The notes: a model not told the origin generated them from the sequence alone. Positions 20,952 to 29,816 are shown, counted from the first letter of the stretch. The stretch: DNA of 43,642 bases from Stutzerimonas kunmingensis (GCF_014764705.1 NZ_JACXXG010000033.1:1-43642); one strand, 5' to 3'. Numbers and translations are program-made.

Positions 20952-21411
20952 GGCTGTGCTCCCTGCAAGCTCTGGCATGTCTGGTCGTGCGAAGCACGCG
21001 GACAAGCCTGCATTGGCGCGAGCCTCGCGCCCCACGCGGCACGGCGGCGAAGCCGCTGCGTGCCGCGCCACCCGCACGTGCAGACTGGCTTTGCGGGCCG
21101 ACAGGTGCCGCACCCTTTTGTCTTGCCTTCCGCCTTTGCCCCTCGCTGTCGCTCGGAGCAGCGGCGGCCCGGCGGCGCTGCTGCGCGAGCAGCCAGCGCG
21201 CCGGCGAACGCGGACACGGCCGCAGGCCGGGCGCGTTCGAGGCAAGACGCCTGCACGTTGGACGGCTGCGCCGAAGGCAGCGCGAAGTGCGGTGCCCAAT
21301 GCGCAGGATTGGCACCCGCACTGCACGCGCGACGACACGGCGACGACCAGCAGGACGACACGCCCGATGGCACGATGAGATGCACGGCAACGTGCAGCGA
21401 ATCGACGGCCA
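20952..21411. other. GC-rich intergene, candidate oriT region
   Basis: About 460 bases with no convincing gene, between the relaxase start and the traF remnant. It has a strong imperfect hairpin at 21036-21066 (GCGGCACG...CGTGCCGC). In Tn4371-type ICEs the transfer origin lies close to the relaxase gene, so an oriT here is plausible. No nick site can be named from sequence alone. Confidence 0.35.
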
Positions 21412-21675
21412 TCATGGGCGGGATTCCAGCCAGACCGGATGCGCGACGCCGATCACGGCGGATGCGCTGACCGGCCCGAAATACCGGCTGTCGAACGACG
21501 CCGGATTGGTGACACTGAGCAGGAACAGCTCGCCAGGCCGAAGGCGGCGGCACTGCTGCCAGGATGGCAGCGGGCGGCCCCAGCGGTCGGCAGGCAGCAC
21601 GGCGGCCGAAGGCACGCCGTTGATGCGGACGCTGCCGTCAGCGATGCACACCTCTTGCGGCGCCACCGCACCTAG
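21412..21675 (-). pseudogene. traF: TraF conjugative signal peptidase, C-terminal remnant
   Basis: The last 85 or so codons before the TGA at 21412 read QEVCIADGSVRINGVPSAAV, WGRPLPSWQQCRRL, GELFLLSVTNPASFDSRYFG. These are the S26-type C-terminal region of TraF, which processes conjugative pilin. The N-terminal part with the catalytic serine and lysine is missing. Upstream the reading runs into the integrase fragment in another frame. Confidence 0.75.
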
Positions 21676-22043
21676 CCGTCCTGCGTGCTGGGCTTGTTGC
21701 GCTTCTTGGAGTAGTCCTCCATGAACTTCTTGCACAACTCGGCCATCGTGGGCGCCTTGCGCGCCTCGGCCTTGGCGCCGCCGGGGTCGCCGCCCCGGCG
21801 AACCTCGGCCAGCCAGTCCTGTGCCTTGACTCGTGCCTGTTCGACGGTCAGCTCCCCGTACAGCCCCAGCGAGGGCTTGCGGGGCTGGCCGGAGTTCGTG
21901 CGGTACTGGAGCATGAACACCCGGCGGCCGGTCGGGGTAATCTTGCACAGGAAGCCAGGCACCACGGTATCCCGCAGTTCAACATCCTTGGCTTGGGGCT
22001 GGGCCGCCTCCACGGCGGTTTTGGTGAGCTTGATCTTTGCCAT
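21672..22043 (-). pseudogene. int: ICE tyrosine integrase, N-terminal remnant
   Basis: 123 residues from the ATG at 22043, with AAGGAG about 6 bases upstream: MAKIKLTKTAVEAAQPQAKD, then DTVVPGFLCKITPTGRRVFM and LGLYGELTVEQARVKAQDWL. This is the DUF4102/arm-binding domain typical of Tn4371-like ICE integrases, and the start of the core-binding domain (MAELCKKFMEDYSKKRNKPS). It stops after STQDG where it meets the traF fragment. The catalytic domain with the R-H-R-Y residues is gone, so it cannot recombine. Confidence 0.8.
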
Positions 22044-22221
22044 GATGACTCCTTGGAACGACCCGGATTCCAAGAGCCAGATAGGAGCGGCGCGAGGGAA
22101 AACCGGGTCAAGTTTCAGAAAGCACCGGCATATGATGGACGCGCGTAAGCTATTGATAAACCTGCTGTATCGAGCTACGGCGCAGTCCAGCGAACTACCG
22201 GGCTGGAGTCATCGTGAAACA

Positions 22222-22383
22222 AAAAAGCCGGCGCAATGTCTGGAATACATCCTTGTGCATGAGCTGACACATCTGTTGGAGCACCATCACAACGTGCGAT
22301 TTACCGGGTTGCTTAACCAGCACTTGCCGCAATGGCGGACGCTGCGTGAGGAACTTAACGGATCGGTGCTGGCTGAGTTCTAG
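22222..22383 (+). pseudogene. YgjP-like (SprT/M48-type) metallopeptidase, C-terminal remnant
   Basis: 54 codons reading KKPAQCLEYILVHELTHLLE, HHHNVRFTGLLNQHLPQWRT, LREELN up to a TAG. HELTH is the zinc-binding motif of the YgjP family, which often sits beside type I restriction genes. Upstream of about 22222 the similarity is lost in ICE-end DNA. The gene was therefore probably cut by the ICE insertion or a later deletion. Confidence 0.75.
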
Positions 22384-22731
22384 GCTGCTCGCTGCATCGC
22401 ATGATCCCATTCATAACGTCAATTTCAGCCAATCAGATCGCCATGTCCCACCAGTGAGCAGCAGTGCAGGTTAGGAGAAAAAATGCGCGACTCGCTGATT
22501 GGCATACCAGCGCCCAATCGTAGGCATCTGATCCAGAAGGGTTTTTTGAATTCTCATCCTTGACGGAATTCTCCAGTTAGCTGACGTACGACAGGTGGCG
22601 ATGGCAAAGCACGGCCATTACCACAAACTCAATTTAACATAATATAGATTATGCGAAACGCCGACCTTGCGCCTTAGGCGTTACACCACCAGATCACCTC
22701 CAGCTTTTCGCCTCGATATCTCCAAAGCGCT
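22384..22731. other. Intergene holding a dif-like site
   Basis: No gene is seen over about 350 bases. The only clear structure is the XerC/XerD-type site at 22632-22659. A short CGCC-TTA-GGCG hairpin (about 22670-22680) follows it. Confidence 0.5.
22632..22659 (-). other. dif: dif-like XerC/XerD recombination site
   Basis: On the minus strand there is an 11-base XerC arm GTTTCGCATAA, a 6-base centre TCTATA and an 11-base XerD arm TTATGTTAAAT. From memory the P. aeruginosa dif is GATTCGCATAA, TGTATA, TTATGTTAAAT. The XerD arm is identical, the XerC arm differs at one base and the centre at one base. This is far too close for chance. It may be the chromosomal dif, a plasmid pdif, or the scar of an integrative element that exploits Xer (IMEX). 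Confidence 0.75.
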
Positions 22732-23536
22732 TCAGCTCTCAGGTGAATCCTTTGCCTGCGTATGCTGGCTGTTCGGCTGATTAGTTTCCGCATTCCGAAA
22801 CGCCGAGCGAAATTCGCTGGGTTTGAGTCCGGTCTGCTTGCGAAAGAAACGGCTGAAGTATGCCGCGTCGTCGAACCCCAGGTCGCGGGCGATCTGCTGG
22901 ATGTCGAGCGTGGTATACGCCAGCTGACGTTGTGCTTCGCGAACGACTCGCTCGTTGATGATCGCAGTCGGTGATTCACCCAGACCTTCGCGGGTGGCTC
23001 GGCCCAGTGTGGCTGGCGTGATTCCCAGCGCTTCGGCGTACAGACCAAGCGGCCAATGCTGTCTGAAATGCGTGTCGACCAACGCGCGAAACTGAATCAG
23101 CAGCTGGGACCGCCTGCCATTGGCTGGGCGAGCTATCGGCACTGGCTGTTCCAGCCGGACGACATGTACGAGCAGCGCGAGCAACAATGCGTGCCCCGCG
23201 GCGACATTGCCACGTTCCTGACTGTGCGCTTCCGCCTGGATCAGCTGGATCAGCGGCCATATCGGCTCTTCACCGTCTGCATCCCACGGCAGCGGCACCA
23301 CTGCCGGACGTTGCATCAAGGCCAGCAGGTCGCTGGACAAAATCCGCGCCATCGACTCCTTCGCCCTCGCCACTTCGTACATAGACGATCTGCAACAGTG
23401 AGTCATGCTGATGCGGCTTGATTTCGCGCTGATGCATGTCGCCGCGTTCGTTGATCCATTCCAGATGCAACAGGTCCTGCCATACGGGCAATGCAGCCTG
23501 GCCGTACAAGGCGTAGTTGGGAATGCGTTTGCTCAT
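22732..23536 (-). pseudogene. PobR-like AraC-family regulator, broken by deletion/frameshift
   Basis: The start (ATG 23536, AGGAAT upstream) reads MSKRIPNYALYGQAALPVWQ and EWINERGDMHQREIKPHQHD, the cupin-type sensor of PobR-like regulators, up to QIVYVRSGEGE near 23380. The rest continues in another frame: SSDLLALMQRPAVVPLPWDA, then the double helix-turn-helix (ALGITPATLGRATREGLGES; IARDLGFDDAAYFSRFFRKQ). The cupin part between the two is too short by several dozen residues. So an internal deletion of about that size, with a frameshift, has destroyed the gene. It probably controlled the divergent FUSC exporter gene before the IS5 element entered between them. Confidence 0.78.
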
Positions 23537-23590
23537 GAATTCCTGCCGTGGTGCCGTATCCCGCGCGAAAAAATGCACTAATCGTCCTAG

Positions 23591-24443
23591 GGTCTGTTGC
23601 CGTTTCACATGGGCAACCATAGGAAGGCACAGGCCATGGCCACCACGCTTTCATAATTCCTCTTGAGCTTGTCGAATCGCGATGCCACCGCCCGGTAGTG
23701 CTTCAGTCGGGCGAAGGCGTTTTCCACCAGATGCCGATTGCGGTAAAGACCCCTGTCCAAATCCGCGTTGCCTTTCACAGAGTTACGCTTTCTCGGGATC
23801 ACGGCCTTGGCCCCTTGTAGCTCAATCTGCTCTCGGATTCTCTCGCTGTCATAGCCCTTATCCGCGACGACGGTTTCTGCCCCTGGGAGCTTGGAAATCA
23901 ACGCTGGGGCCTGCGTGCAGTCATTGATTTGGCCACCTGTGATTTCAAACTCGATGGGCAAGCCGTGGGCGTCCACTGCCAGGTGAATCTTGCTGGTATT
24001 GCCAGCTCGACTTTTCCCTATAGCCTCATCATTACTGCTGGCAGCACCTGCACTGTGCTGGTGAGCCTTGGCGTAGCTGCCATCGATGAACACCCACTCC
24101 ATGTCGGGCTCCGCCACCAGCAGCTTGAAGACCTTGAGCCATTTGCCGGCAGCGGACCAGGCATTGAAGCGTTTATAGACCTTGTTCCAGTTCCCGAACG
24201 CCTTGGGCAGGTCTCTCCAGGGGCATCCCGTGCGCATGCGGTACAGCATGCCCTCCACAGTCATTCGTAGATCACGCTTGTTGTAGATGGCCTTGTGCAG
24301 CAGAATTTCCCGCAGCTTCGACCAATGCTCATCGCTGAGCAGTAATCGGGGCATTGCAAACTCGTATCGATGTTGGGTCAGAGCTTCAAAGATACGAGTT
24401 TGCTCTTATAGATCAATGAGTTACCGCAAAACGGCAACAGACC
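23591..24443 (-). mobile_element. Complete IS5-family insertion sequence
   Basis: 853 bases bounded by 15-base perfect terminal repeats, GGTCTGTTGCCGTTT at 23591 and its reverse complement ending at 24443. It is flanked by a direct CTAG at 23587-23590 and 24444-24447, the 4-base YTAR-type duplication of IS5 elements. It separates the PobR-like gene from the FUSC gene. Confidence 0.9.
23605..24354 (-). CDS. IS5-family transposase (DDE)
   Basis: 249 residues in a single frame: an N-terminal helix-turn-helix part (LLSDEHWSKLREILLHKAIY; GMLYRMRTGCPWRDLPKAFG) and a DDE core. D lies in FIDGSYAKAH, the second D in VVADKGYDSERIRE, and E in RHLVENAFARLKHYR. It is intact and fills the element. It is clearly different from the intron-split IS5 transposase at 8706-11406. 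The element looks functional. Confidence 0.9.
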   Translation of the reverse strand: MPRLLLSDEHWSKLREILLHKAIYNKRDLRMTVEGMLYRMRTGCPWRDLPKAFGNWNKVYKRFNAWSAAGKWLKVFKLLVAEPDMEWVFIDGSYAKAHQHSAGAASSNDEAIGKSRAGNTSKIHLAVDAHGLPIEFEITGGQINDCTQAPALISKLPGAETVVADKGYDSERIREQIELQGAKAVIPRKRNSVKGNADLDRGLYRNRHLVENAFARLKHYRAVASRFDKLKRNYESVVAMACAFLWLPM

Positions 24444-24557
24444 CTAGTGGTTGTTCAGTCTGTCATACGTCTTTGACGTTAAATGTAACCATCTGTGTTG
24501 CAGCGTGACGGCCGCGCCCTCTCCCGCCTCTGGCCCACGCCCCAAAAAACGAACTCT

Positions 24558-25341
24558 ATGAATATGCCAACCTGGCGCGAATGGCTGTTTTCGGCCAAGG
24601 CGCTGATTGCCGCCCTGCTTGCGCTGTACATCGCTCTGGCGATACCGCTGGAAAACCCTTACTGGGCCATGGCCTCGGTTTACGTCGTGTCGCATCCGTT
24701 GTCCGGGGCGACACGTTCGAAGGCGATCTATCGCGCGCTGGGTACGCTGCTCGGTGCAGCCGCATCGGTCGTGCTTCTGCCAACGTTCGCTCAGCAACCG
24801 GTGATGCTGAGCCTGGCGATCTCGTTGTGGATTGGCGCCCTGCTCTTTCTCTCATTGCTGGACCGCTCGCCACGCAGCTACATCTTTCTACTCGCCGCCT
24901 ATACGGTGCCGCTGATCAGTCTCGCCGAGGTCAATCACCCAGCGACCATCTTCGATGTCGCCCTGGCGCGTTCCGAGGAAATTCTGCTCGGTATCGTCTG
25001 CGCCAGCGTGGTGAACGCCGTGCTGTTTCCCAGCCGCATCGCGCCGACTCTCGCGGCGAAGATGCACCTGCTGTTGCGAGATGGGCGCGGTGCCGTCAGT
25101 CGGATGCTCAACCCAGCACCTGGGCGAAGTCGACCAGCGTGCGCTGAATGCGCTGCTGGTGGATGTAATGGGGTTGGACGCGATGATCAGCCATCTGAGC
25201 CACGACAGCGGCAGTCATCTCTCCACCGTTCATGCTCGCGAATTTCGCGCGCGGATGGCGATGTTGATGCCCCAGCTAATCTCCACCGCGGACTCGCTGC
25301 ACCGGCTTCAAACCGAGCTACAGCGGGTCATGCCGAGATGA
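24558..25341 (+). pseudogene. FUSC-family aromatic/organic-acid exporter, frameshifted and truncated by Tn4652-type insertion
   Basis: From ATG 24558 the protein reads MNMPTWREWLFSAKALIAAL and ENPYWAMASVYVVSHPLSGA, followed by membrane helices, the N-terminal bundle of FUSC (AaeB/YccS-like) efflux proteins. Near 25105-25120 the reading shifts to another frame (LGEVDQRALNALLVDVMGLD, EFRARMAMLMPQLISTADSL). This frame then runs into the transposon end at 25325, so the final residues VMPR come from the terminal repeat. Only about 255 of the usual 600-700 residues remain. Confidence 0.75.
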
Positions 25342-25428
25342 AGGGAAAATTCACTCACTTCGCTCGTAACGTGTTGATGCCAAGAGAATTTACCAAATAG
25401 ACCGCACAGCCTCTGATCGTGGACTATC

Positions 25429-25448
25429 TTTTCTGACTCCTCAGAAAA
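25429..25448 (+). promoter_or_regulatory. Hairpin covering the tnpA ribosome site region
   Basis: TTTTCTGA (25429-25436) and TCAGAAAA (25441-25448) are perfect inverted repeats with a CTCC loop. The right arm runs into AAAAGGAG, the tnpA Shine-Dalgarno, 6 to 9 bases before the ATG at 25458. Folding of the message could limit translation of the transposase. Confidence 0.5.
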
Positions 25449-25457
25449 GGAGTTCCT

Positions 25458-28400
25458 ATGGCTTCATTAGAGCGTACGGCGTATCCCACTCTGCCAAAGG
25501 CGTATTCAAAAGCTGAGCTGCAGCGAGATTTTTCGTTCTCAGATGATGAGATTAAATGGGTACGAAGCAAGTCCAAGGCCCCTTTTCACCTCAATCTCGC
25601 CGTTCTCCTCAAGACCTTTCAGGTGCTCCGGTATTTTCCTGATATCACCGACGTACCTGATCAACTGGTGGATTTCATTCGCGGAGAGTTGGGTCAGCGT
25701 AGCAAGGTGAAACTCGCGGAATACAAGTGGTTCCAGCAATATCGCCACATGAACGCGATCCGAGTTCGCCTCGGTGTGACGGCATTCTACGGCTCTGATG
25801 CTGTCGAGCTCGCCGAGCGGCATGCCAAAGCAATGTCGCTTGTGCTTGACCAGCGCGCTGACATCATCAATTCCGTGATTGAAGAACTGATCCGCCAGGA
25901 TTATGAGCTCCCTGCGTATTCGACCCTGAATGATCTCGCTGAGCGGATTCATGCCGAGTCCCAAGAGGCAATATTCAATCTCGTAGTAACCAGAACGCCA
26001 GTCGAGGTGATCCACAAGCTAAAGGATTTGCTCGACACTGACTTCGGGCGACGCCAGAGCGACTTCAATGCGCTGAAACAGGCACCCAAGAAGCCATCTC
26101 GCAAGCACCTAGAGGTGCTGATCGACCATCTGGCTTGGCTAGAGAGCTTCGGGGATCTGGGTACCATTTTTGAAGGAATAGTCGACACCAAGATCCGCCA
26201 TTTTGCTGCCCAAGCCGCGGCATCGGACGTCGCGGAGTTGAAGGACTGCTTACTGCCGAAGCGCTACACGCTGATGCTGGCCTTAATCTACCGCATGCGC
26301 GTGCGGACCCGGGATCACTTGGCCGAGATGTTCATCCGACGGATTTCGACGATCCATAAACGCGCCAAGGAGGAGTTGGAGCAAATCCAGGCGCGGCAAC
26401 GCCAGAAGCTGGAGCAATTGGCGGCGACCCTTGATGGCGTGGTGCAGATTCTGGTCCAAGAACCGGATGACCAGGAGGCTGGCAGTCTAATTCGGGAATA
26501 CCTCTCCCCCGGTGGCAATCTGGATCGGTTGCGTGAGACTTGCGCCGAAGTACAGGCTACCGGCGGTAATAACTACCTGCCGCTGATCTGGAAGCACTTC
26601 AAGTCACATCGCTCGTTATTGTTCCGTCTAAGCCACCTTCTTCAACTGGAGCCCACGACTCAGGATCGATCGCTGGTTCAGGCTCTTCAACTGATACAGG
26701 ACAGCGAGAATCTACACCGCGAATGGATCGACGAGCACGTCGACTTGTCGTTTGCGTCGGAGCGCTGGGTCAAGGTCGTTCGTCGTCCTGCCAGTGAGGG
26801 ACCACCGACCAACCGGCGCTATTTAGAAGTCTGCGTGTTCTCCTACCTGGCCAGCGAGCTGCGATCGGGTGACATGTGTGTACAGGGGTCGGAATCCTTC
26901 GCCGACTACCGCAAGCAGTTGCTGCCCTGGGAAGAATGCCTGCAGCGACTACCGGCCTACTGCGAAAAGGTCGGGCTGCCAGGCACGGCGAAGGAGTTTG
27001 TTGCCTCCCTCAAGACCCAGCTGGAGGAAACCGCGCAACAACTGGACGACAAATTCCCATCTTGCCGAGGAGACGTATCGATTAACGAAGCCGGAGAACC
27101 GGTGTTGCGCCGAGTAACGGCGCGGGACATCCCACCTTCGGCCATCTCACTACAGACGGCGCTTATGCAGCGCATGCCGGCTAGGCACGTGCTCGACATC
27201 ATGGCCAACATCGAGCATTGGATTCAGTTCACGCGGCATTTCGGTCCCATGTCCGGTAACGAGTCGAAGCTCAAAGAGCCTGCCGAGCGCTATCTGATGA
27301 CCATCTTCGCCATGGGCTGCAATCTCGGCCCCAACCAGGCCGCGCGGCATCTGGCCGGTAATGTCACGCCACACATGCTGTCCTATACGAATCGCCGCCA
27401 CCTATCATTGGAGAAGCTGGACAAGGCTAACCGCGAGCTGGTGGAACTCTATCTGCAGCTTGATCTGCCTAAGATCTGGGGAGATGGCAAAGCGGTGGCA
27501 GCGGATGGCACACAGTTCGACTTCTATGATGACAACCTGCTGGCCGGCTATCACTTCCGCTACCGCAAGATGGGTGCCGTGGCCTATCGGCACGTGGCCA
27601 ACAACTACATCGCTGTGTTCCAGCATTTCATCCCACCTGGCATCTGGGAGGCGATCTACGTAATTGAGGGGCTGCTTAAGGCTGATCTGAGTGTCGAGGC
27701 AGACACTGTGTATTCAGATACTCAAGGGCAATCGGCGACAGTCTTTGCCTTCACCCATCTGCTGGGCATCAACCTGATGCCGCGTATACGCAACTGGCGT
27801 GACCTGGTGATGTGCCGGCCGGATCGCGGCGCGTCTTACAAGCATATCAACCGCCTGTTCACCGACACTGCAGACTGGCACTTGATCGAAACTCACTGGC
27901 AGGATCTGATGCAGGTCGCGCTGTCCATCCAGGCCGGCAAAATCTCCTCGCCTATGCTGCTGCGAAAACTCGGCTCCTACAGCCGCCGCAACAAGCTCTA
28001 CCACGCCGCCCAGGCACTGGGCAGCGTGATCCGCACGATCTTCCTGCTCAACTGGATCGGCAGCCGTGAGCTGCGCCAGGAAGTGACCGCCAACACCAAC
28101 AAGATCGAGTCCTACAATGGTTTCTCGAAGTGGCTTTCTTTCGGTGGCGACGTGATTGCCGAAAACGATCCGGACGAACAGCAAAAACGTCTGCGCTACA
28201 ACGACATGGTGGCCTCATCGGTGATCCTGCAGAACACTGTAGATATGATGCGCATCCTGCAGAAATTGGCCCGAGAGGATTGGCAGTTCACCGACGAGGA
28301 CGTGTCCTTCCTCAGCCCCTACCTGACCAGCAACGTCAAGCGCTTCGGCGAATTCAACCTCAAGCTAAACCGGCCACCGGAGCCCTGGATCAAGGACTCG

Positions 28401-28472
28401 GTGTTCCAACAAGCTGCCGGCTCGCTGCGGGTGATCAGACCTAGCCAGCTAGATACCGAGAAAACGCCATGA
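25458..28472 (+). CDS. tnpA: Tn3-family transposase TnpA
   Basis: 1004 residues, the size expected for Tn3-family TnpA. It has the N-terminal DUF4158-type DNA-binding region (LPKAYSKAELQRDFSFSDDE) and a C-terminal DDE core (ADGTQFDFYDDNLLAGYHFR; YSDTQGQSATVFAFTHLLGI; TNKIESYNGFSKWLSFGGDV). The three acidic residues are in D-G-T-Q, S-D-T-Q and K-I-E. It catalyses replicative transposition. It ends in an ATGA overlap with tnpC. The length and partner gene match the Tn4652 group. The gene appears intact. Confidence 0.95.
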   Translation: MASLERTAYPTLPKAYSKAELQRDFSFSDDEIKWVRSKSKAPFHLNLAVLLKTFQVLRYFPDITDVPDQLVDFIRGELGQRSKVKLAEYKWFQQYRHMNAIRVRLGVTAFYGSDAVELAERHAKAMSLVLDQRADIINSVIEELIRQDYELPAYSTLNDLAERIHAESQEAIFNLVVTRTPVEVIHKLKDLLDTDFGRRQSDFNALKQAPKKPSRKHLEVLIDHLAWLESFGDLGTIFEGIVDTKIRHFAAQAAASDVAELKDCLLPKRYTLMLALIYRMRVRTRDHLAEMFIRRISTIHKRAKEELEQIQARQRQKLEQLAATLDGVVQILVQEPDDQEAGSLIREYLSPGGNLDRLRETCAEVQATGGNNYLPLIWKHFKSHRSLLFRLSHLLQLEPTTQDRSLVQALQLIQDSENLHREWIDEHVDLSFASERWVKVVRRPASEGPPTNRRYLEVCVFSYLASELRSGDMCVQGSESFADYRKQLLPWEECLQRLPAYCEKVGLPGTAKEFVASLKTQLEETAQQLDDKFPSCRGDVSINEAGEPVLRRVTARDIPPSAISLQTALMQRMPARHVLDIMANIEHWIQFTRHFGPMSGNESKLKEPAERYLMTIFAMGCNLGPNQAARHLAGNVTPHMLSYTNRRHLSLEKLDKANRELVELYLQLDLPKIWGDGKAVAADGTQFDFYDDNLLAGYHFRYRKMGAVAYRHVANNYIAVFQHFIPPGIWEAIYVIEGLLKADLSVEADTVYSDTQGQSATVFAFTHLLGINLMPRIRNWRDLVMCRPDRGASYKHINRLFTDTADWHLIETHWQDLMQVALSIQAGKISSPMLLRKLGSYSRRNKLYHAAQALGSVIRTIFLLNWIGSRELRQEVTANTNKIESYNGFSKWLSFGGDVIAENDPDEQQKRLRYNDMVASSVILQNTVDMMRILQKLAREDWQFTDEDVSFLSPYLTSNVKRFGEFNLKLNRPPEPWIKDSVFQQAAGSLRVIRPSQLDTEKTP

Positions 28473-28831
28473 TCAACATTCCTCCCGCATCCTTCCGCCT
28501 TACACCGTACGGCGAAGTGGACGCCGTGGCGTTGGAAAACCTGCGCGACAGCTTCGACACCTCTCAACTGCTCCGGCTGGTTGATCGATTGGACGTCTGC
28601 TTGGTGGAACTGGGTGGAATCACCTCCATTCGCGACGAGCTGCTGAGATTGCATGCGATGGCTCTGACGATAGTTGAGGGCATCGCTCTTACGGTGCCTG
28701 CCGAGAGTGCTTGTATCTGGGCAGAAGCCGAATCTCTACAAATGGATCTTGAGGCGCTGGTTTCCTGGGCTCGTGCTGCTCAGCTCCTCATTGCGCCGCT
28801 GATCGACCTTGCACCAAACCACGGTCCATGA
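28469..28831 (+). CDS. tnpC: TnpC, post-transcriptional regulator of the Tn4652-type transposase
   Basis: 120 residues starting in the tnpA stop codon. A protein of this size at this place is known in Tn4652, where TnpC lowers TnpA amount after transcription. It is largely helical, with leucine-rich heptads (LLRLVDRLDVCLVELGG; IRDELLRLHAMALTIVEGIA), and has no enzyme motif. The assignment rests on position, size and my memory of the family. Confidence 0.8.
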   Translation: MINIPPASFRLTPYGEVDAVALENLRDSFDTSQLLRLVDRLDVCLVELGGITSIRDELLRLHAMALTIVEGIALTVPAESACIWAEAESLQMDLEALVSWARAAQLLIAPLIDLAPNHGP

Positions 28832-28856
28832 GCGCTCTGGCCTATTTCGACCAGGC

Positions 28857-29816
28857 TCACCTGTTCCTGACCATGGCTGGAATCGCCCGTAAGTAGATCA
28901 ATTCACCAATCAGTTCTATGAGTGTCTGAGTGATCACAGCCGCCGCGGCCAGCGCGCGAATGGACTCCGGGAGCGCTAGGGCCAGGGGAAGCACTACAAG
29001 CGAGTTGCGAGTGCCTGAGCTAAAGGCCACTGCCCGTGCGGCAGAAGCCTCCAAGCCAAATAGCCGGGAGCTGAGTACGCCGAGGGCCGGAGCGAGTAGT
29101 AGAAACGCTCCGTATACCGGAAGCAACGGCGCCAGGATGTCGAGTTGGTACACGACAGCCGCGATCTGCGAACCCACCACCACGATTAGAACCAGGGCCA
29201 TTGCAGGCACTGGCAGCCAGGCCCAACCTGCGCTCCATGCGCGAAGCAGCAGAGATCGGCGTCCGCCAAATTCGGTGAGCACAGCCGCTACCAAGGGTAG
29301 GACGATCAGCAACAGGAAGGCTTCTGCGAAGGGCCACAGCTCGATCACTGTGCCGGCTTCGGGGCCAAGGATTAGCCGCAAGTAGAGGGGCAGCAGCAGA
29401 AGCTGGAGCAACAGCAGCAATGGCGTCGCCGCGAGCACCAGACGAGAGTCCCCTTTGCCCAGGTGGGTGAAGACCACCACGTAATCGATACAAGGCGTTA
29501 GCAGGACAAGCAGCGCGCCGACCAACAAGGCCTTGTTCGATGAGAGCGGCCACGTCACCAGCCACACCATCAATGGCACCAATAGGAAGTTGGCCAGCAA
29601 CAGGGCACCGACGAAGCGGTGGTTGGCAAAAGCTTCTCGCAGCTCCAAAAAAGGAATCTGCAGAAACATGGCATACATCAGCACGGCAATCGCCGGTGTG
29701 ATGGCCATGGCCGTCAGTCCGGTGAATTGCGCAGAGCTCAAACCTGCAATGGCAGCGGCCACCACCGCCGCGAAATAAAATGCTATCTGGTGTTCTTCCA
29801 GCCAGTCCCGCGACAT
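28857..29816 (-). CDS. ACR3/bile-acid-symporter-type membrane transporter (possible arsenic efflux)
   Basis: 319 residues from ATG 29816 (AGGGAAG about 9 bases upstream) with about ten membrane helices. It belongs to the BASS/ACR3 fold: a helix break with cysteine in TPCIDYVVVFTHLGKGDSRL, and a second repeat with SSGTRNSLVVLPLALALP. ACR3 arsenite exporters have a conserved cysteine in the same loop, so arsenite or another anion is a reasonable substrate. No arsR or arsC is nearby, so arsenic export is inference. It diverges from dsbB. Confidence 0.65.
   Translation of the reverse strand: MSRDWLEEHQIAFYFAAVVAAAIAGLSSAQFTGLTAMAITPAIAVLMYAMFLQIPFLELREAFANHRFVGALLLANFLLVPLMVWLVTWPLSSNKALLVGALLVLLTPCIDYVVVFTHLGKGDSRLVLAATPLLLLLQLLLLPLYLRLILGPEAGTVIELWPFAEAFLLLIVLPLVAAVLTEFGGRRSLLLRAWSAGWAWLPVPAMALVLIVVVGSQIAAVVYQLDILAPLLPVYGAFLLLAPALGVLSSRLFGLEASAARAVAFSSGTRNSLVVLPLALALPESIRALAAAAVITQTLIELIGELIYLRAIPAMVRNR

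Larger units (their letters stand above)
18960..22221 (-). mobile_element. Remnant of a Tn4371-like integrative conjugative element
   Basis: It contains, in order from the right, the N-terminal third of an ICE integrase, the C-terminal part of a TraF-type signal peptidase, a GC-rich intergene and a complete VirD2/TraI-type relaxase. The order and sequence character fit the Tn4371/ICE family. The rest of the conjugation genes are missing, and int and traF are joined near 21672-21680. The right border is placed at about 22221, where YgjP-type coding begins. The left border is not visible; the czc/blaI block may be former ICE cargo. Confidence 0.6.
25325..28831 (+). mobile_element. Tn4652/Tn4651-type Tn3-family transposon (left end, tnpA, tnpC)
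   Basis: The end GGGTCATGCCGAGATGAAGG at 25325, continuing GAAAATTCACTC, resembles the long terminal repeats of the Tn4651/Tn4652 group. It is followed by tnpA and tnpC in the family's order. I could not find the matching right-hand repeat by eye anywhere downstream in the window. So the element is either truncated or extends past 43642. The tnpS/tnpT resolution genes of this family are not present. Confidence 0.7.

Noticed and set aside
20637..21724. Several long overlapping frames in the relaxase upstream region
   Set aside because: All three frames stay open because GC is very high; composition is Arg/Ala/Pro-rich with no motif.
22043..22230. Canonical Tn4371 attachment sequence at the integrase-proximal end
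   Set aside because: The attachment octamer I remember (TTTTTCAT) was not found exactly; only an A-run near 22219-22226 is present.
21721..22383. A 220-codon plus-strand gene ending in the YgjP sequence
   Set aside because: Only the last 54 codons are YgjP-like; the rest is antisense to the integrase remnant and merely open by chance.
22660..22685. Integron attC-like site next to the dif-like site
   Set aside because: Only a short CGCC-TTA-GGCG hairpin; the paired R/L boxes of attC are not present.
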